Assembly (NCBI GenBank): GCA_016285145.1
Contig: JAEEQE010000008.1
Coordinates: 16,915 to 80,914, forward strand
Direction of reading: 5' to 3'
From: Bacteroidales bacterium
Lineage (GTDB): Bacteria; Bacteroidota; Bacteroidia; Bacteroidales; WCHB1-69
Length of the DNA stretch: 64,000 nucleotides
The number at the start of each line of letters is the position of its first letter. The first letter of the stretch is position 1. The notes below the pieces were generated by a model that had not been told where the DNA came from, searched no databases, and saw nothing but the letters and a program-made list of their open reading frames with translations. Positions 61,723-64,000 of this stretch are shown here, piece after piece. Both the position numbers and the translations under genes were made by a program.

Positions 61723-64000
61723 CTACTTCTTCACGAAGCTCTTCGTAACAACGCCCTTCTCCGTACTGATGCGCACGAAGTACATGCCAGCGGAGAGCTC
61801 ATGGGCATCGATGACGGCCGTGTTGCTGTTCACCTCAACCGTCTTCAACAGCTTACCATAAACATCATACACATTCACACTGTTAATTGTAAATTGTTCA
61901 TTGTTAATTGTAAACTGTCCGTTGTTCGGGTTCGGGTAGAGGCTGGTAGCCAGCTCGTAGTCGGCGATACCGTCCGGCTCCGTGGTGAACGTCACCGTGT
62001 TGGAAGGCTCGCTCTGACCATTGGCACAGTTGGCAACCACATTCACCGTGTAGGTCGTGGCCGGCTGCAAGCCCGTAAGGGTGTAAGGCTTGCTGGTTGC
62101 GGTCGTCGTGCTCATATTGGCTGCATTTTCCTCTTTGTAGTTCACCGTCCAGGAGGTGGCATCGCCATTCTCCGTCCAGTTCAGCACCACGCTGTTCTTC
62201 GTCATGCCCGTGGCGGTGAGGTTGGAAGGAGCCATACAGGTATCCGGTTGCGGCGTGCCGCCGACAGTGATGGTAATGTCATCCAACAGGATTACGTCTT
62301 GGTCGTAGCAGTCATAGTGACGGAATGCCACATAGACCTGCTGGCCTGCGTACGCGCTGAGGTCAAGCGTCTGCTGCGTCCATGCGCCGTGCGTGTTGTC
62401 CGGAACGATGGTGAACAACGGCGTCGTGAAATCGGACACCGTGTTGCCCGTGCTTACATACACAGAGTATTTATCTGCAGGATAGCTGGCATCAACCATG
62501 AAATACCAGGAAAGCGTGATGGTGGATGATGCAGGAAGGTTGAATTTCGGCGAAATCAGATAGTTGTCCGGATATAGAGCATCATCGTCGTACGACAACG
62601 ATGCGGCCATATAACTGCCTGTATGCGGGGTCAAAGAGGTAGATCCGGTTGTGAGGAACCACGGCATACCGTCTCCGTCGTTATCCACTATCTGCCAACA
62701 GCCAAGACCGTTCTCGAAGCCTTCAGTGTAGGGGAATGTGGCAACAGCATCACACTCGGTGCTGGCGCTTACCGTCACCATGGTGGAGTGGTCTCCGCCA
62801 CCGCAATCGACTTCAACTCCAAAATTATAGTTGGTGCTGCTGGTCAGGCCCGTCACCGTGTAGGTGGTACCGTTAACATTCTGGGCAATCGGCGTGCTGG
62901 CATTAGCCATATCATAAATGTTATAGGTGGCGCCCGTGTTGTTGGCATCCGTCCACGTCAACGTGATACTGTTTGCCGTTGTCGCACTCACGGTAAGATT
63001 GGTCACAGGAATACAGGTCGGCGGAACATCAATGGAGATGTTGTCAATATACAAATAATACTGGTCATCCGACGTGCACTGGATAGCGATGTACTTGGCT
63101 CCAGCCGGGATGAGATCGCTATAATGCATCCAGTTGGACGATCCTGTGATTGAAATCTCATTGCCCCATGTGAAGGCTGTCACATCGTTCGTAGTGGTGG
63201 AATAGCCCACTTTGAATGTCTCCAAATAATATGTGGAATTGGATCCGTAATCAAATTCCAGTTGCAGCGGTGTGGTAGCAGCGGCAAATTGCGGTGAGAT
63301 CAGATACTGGGGATAGTCTGAGGTATAGTAGAATCTGAATCCATAGGAACCGGTATTAGCTGCAGAATTATTCACACCCGTGTAGGAATAGCAATTGTTC
63401 AGTGTCCAGCAGTCAATGCCGTTTTCAAAGCCCTCGGCAAACGGGATGGTTTGGATTCCACATTCTGTGTGAGCTGTCACTGTCACAATACCCGACAAAT
63501 CACCGCCTCCGCAATCGGTCTCCACCGCAAATGTGTAACCCGTGTTGGATATCAAAGAGGTAACCGTGAAGGTGGTGTCCGTGATACCAGAGGCCAACAC
63601 ACTGCTGTCGGACATATCGTAAACCGTGTAGGTGGCACCAATGTTCAAGTCATCCGACCAAACAAGCGTGATGCTGTTGTCCGTAGCAGCGCCAACGGCA
63701 AGATTAGTCACCGCCAAGCAGCTCGGAGCTTCCGTCACATGAAGGGTGTAATCGTGGAATACCATGTAGGAAGAGGAGGCACAAGGATCGTGTGCAGCCG
63801 TGGCGTCGCCAGCAATATAACTATCGAAGTAACTGTCAGCTCCTCCTATGCGCATACGGTAGAGGCCCGTATCCTGTGTGGCAGGAACCATGAATGATGC
63901 ATTAAGCGTGGTAGGACTCGAACTCGTGCTCGTACCCGTATAAACAACCTCATTGTCATCAAACACCATGTTGTTGTTCCAGTCCACCCAGATAAGTGTT
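61723..64000 (-). CDS. Modular surface protein with GEVED-like, FN3 and cleaved-adhesin domains, T9SS type A (5' end outside window)
   Basis: At least 758 residues are visible; the start lies beyond position 64000. From the edge inwards are a GEVED-like unit (MDWNNNMVFDDNEVVYTG), FN3, a jelly-roll (IPFAEGFENGIDCW), FN3, and a cleaved-adhesin-like jelly-roll. The last has FPYTEGFENGLGCWQIVDND, SPKFNLP and VAFRHYDCYDQDVILLDDI. A last FN3 and the T9SS type A sorting domain complete it. The cleaved-adhesin type is known from gingipain/hemagglutinin proteins, where it binds host or matrix molecules; here that is inference. The two FN3 domains have a distinct DCGGGD signature and differ from those of its neighbours, so it is not a simple copy of the other four. 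Confidence 0.85.
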   Translation of the reverse strand, partial: TLIWVDWNNNMVFDDNEVVYTGTSTSSSPTTLNASFMVPATQDTGLYRMRIGGADSYFDSYIAGDATAAHDPCASSSYMVFHDYTLHVTEAPSCLAVTNLAVGAATDNSITLVWSDDLNIGATYTVYDMSDSSVLASGITDTTFTVTSLISNTGYTFAVETDCGGGDLSGIVTVTAHTECGIQTIPFAEGFENGIDCWTLNNCYSYTGVNNSAANTGSYGFRFYYTSDYPQYLISPQFAAATTPLQLEFDYGSNSTYYLETFKVGYSTTTNDVTAFTWGNEISITGSSNWMHYSDLIPAGAKYIAIQCTSDDQYYLYIDNISIDVPPTCIPVTNLTVSATTANSITLTWTDANNTGATYNIYDMANASTPIAQNVNGTTYTVTGLTSSTNYNFGVEVDCGGGDHSTMVTVSASTECDAVATFPYTEGFENGLGCWQIVDNDGDGMPWFLTTGSTSLTPHTGSYMAASLSYDDDALYPDNYLISPKFNLPASSTITLSWYFMVDASYPADKYSVYVSTGNTVSDFTTPLFTIVPDNTHGAWTQQTLDLSAYAGQQVYVAFRHYDCYDQDVILLDDITITVGGTPQPDTCMAPSNLTATGMTKNSVVLNWTENGDATSWTVNYKEENAANMSTTTATSKPYTLTGLQPATTYTVNVVANCANGQSEPSNTVTFTTEPDGIADYELATSLYPNPNNGQFTINNEQFTINSVNVYDVYGKLLKTVEVNSNTAVIDAHELSAGMYFVRISTEKGVVTKSFVKK

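Noticed and set aside
61724-61960. Frameshift or repeat error in the sorting-domain regions
   Set aside because: The five sorting domains are all in frame and end with the same STEKGVVTKSFVKK-like tail, so no broken frame is seen.

Overview
The window looks like a chromosomal segment of an uncultured member of the Bacteroidota, most likely Bacteroidales. Four things point there. Many genes have a promoter -7 element of the form TAnnTTTG at the expected distance. Several secreted proteins end in a type IX secretion system (T9SS) type A sorting domain. The housekeeping genes (short AMP nucleosidase, carboxynorspermidine decarboxylase NspC, PfkB adenosine-kinase-like protein, MreB, TypA) are of the kind seen in that phylum. 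Gene starts follow the usual MKK-type signal peptide pattern. No T9SS machinery gene, ribosomal RNA, phage, integrase, insertion sequence or CRISPR array was seen.

Left part (1-28.8 kb): this is ordinary chromosome plus small secreted-protein operons. It opens with a truncated secreted protein gene (1-419, minus). An ExbB / four-helix membrane protein / ExbD / ExbD operon follows (3417 to 516, minus). Next come two small lipoproteins (3769-4649), a PLP aminotransferase (4759-6069), and a FISUMP-domain secreted protein behind a propeller-like secreted protein (11139 to 6168, minus). That pair is divergent from a membrane-anchored LytTR regulator with an extra C-terminal winged helix (11377-12435). 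Then follow a TPR protein and a propeller-like protein in a translationally coupled pair, nspC plus an HsdR_N-like protein, amn, the typA-methyltransferase-aroB group, mreB, an NlpC/P60-LysM hydrolase with a T9SS subtilase, a comF-like gene, a PfkB kinase, tRNA-Thr(CGU) and an M64 metallopeptidase.

Right part (29-64 kb): more than half of the window is a block of five minus-strand genes for very large modular surface proteins (2651, 2948, 1915, 2639 and at least 758 residues). They are built from repeated jelly-roll modules (motif PY..xFD...CW) alternating with fibronectin type III domains, and each ends in an almost identical T9SS sorting domain. One Rpn-family PD-(D/E)XK nuclease gene sits between the last two. 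The first and fourth proteins are co-linear paralogues. Four of the five genes are followed by near-identical terminator hairpins, and most have their own -7 element, so the block looks like separately transcribed, duplicated adhesin-like genes rather than one operon.

The intergenic DNA holds several dispersed repeats: ATTGGC-type tracts, a 60-bp near-identical pair, a 23-bp tandem array and two terminator families. The strongest leads are the modular surface-protein block with its copied sorting domains and terminators, the membrane LytTR-winged-helix regulator, and the FISUMP protein whose sorting-domain-like module is at the N-terminus. All calls are from reading the sequence; no database search was run.
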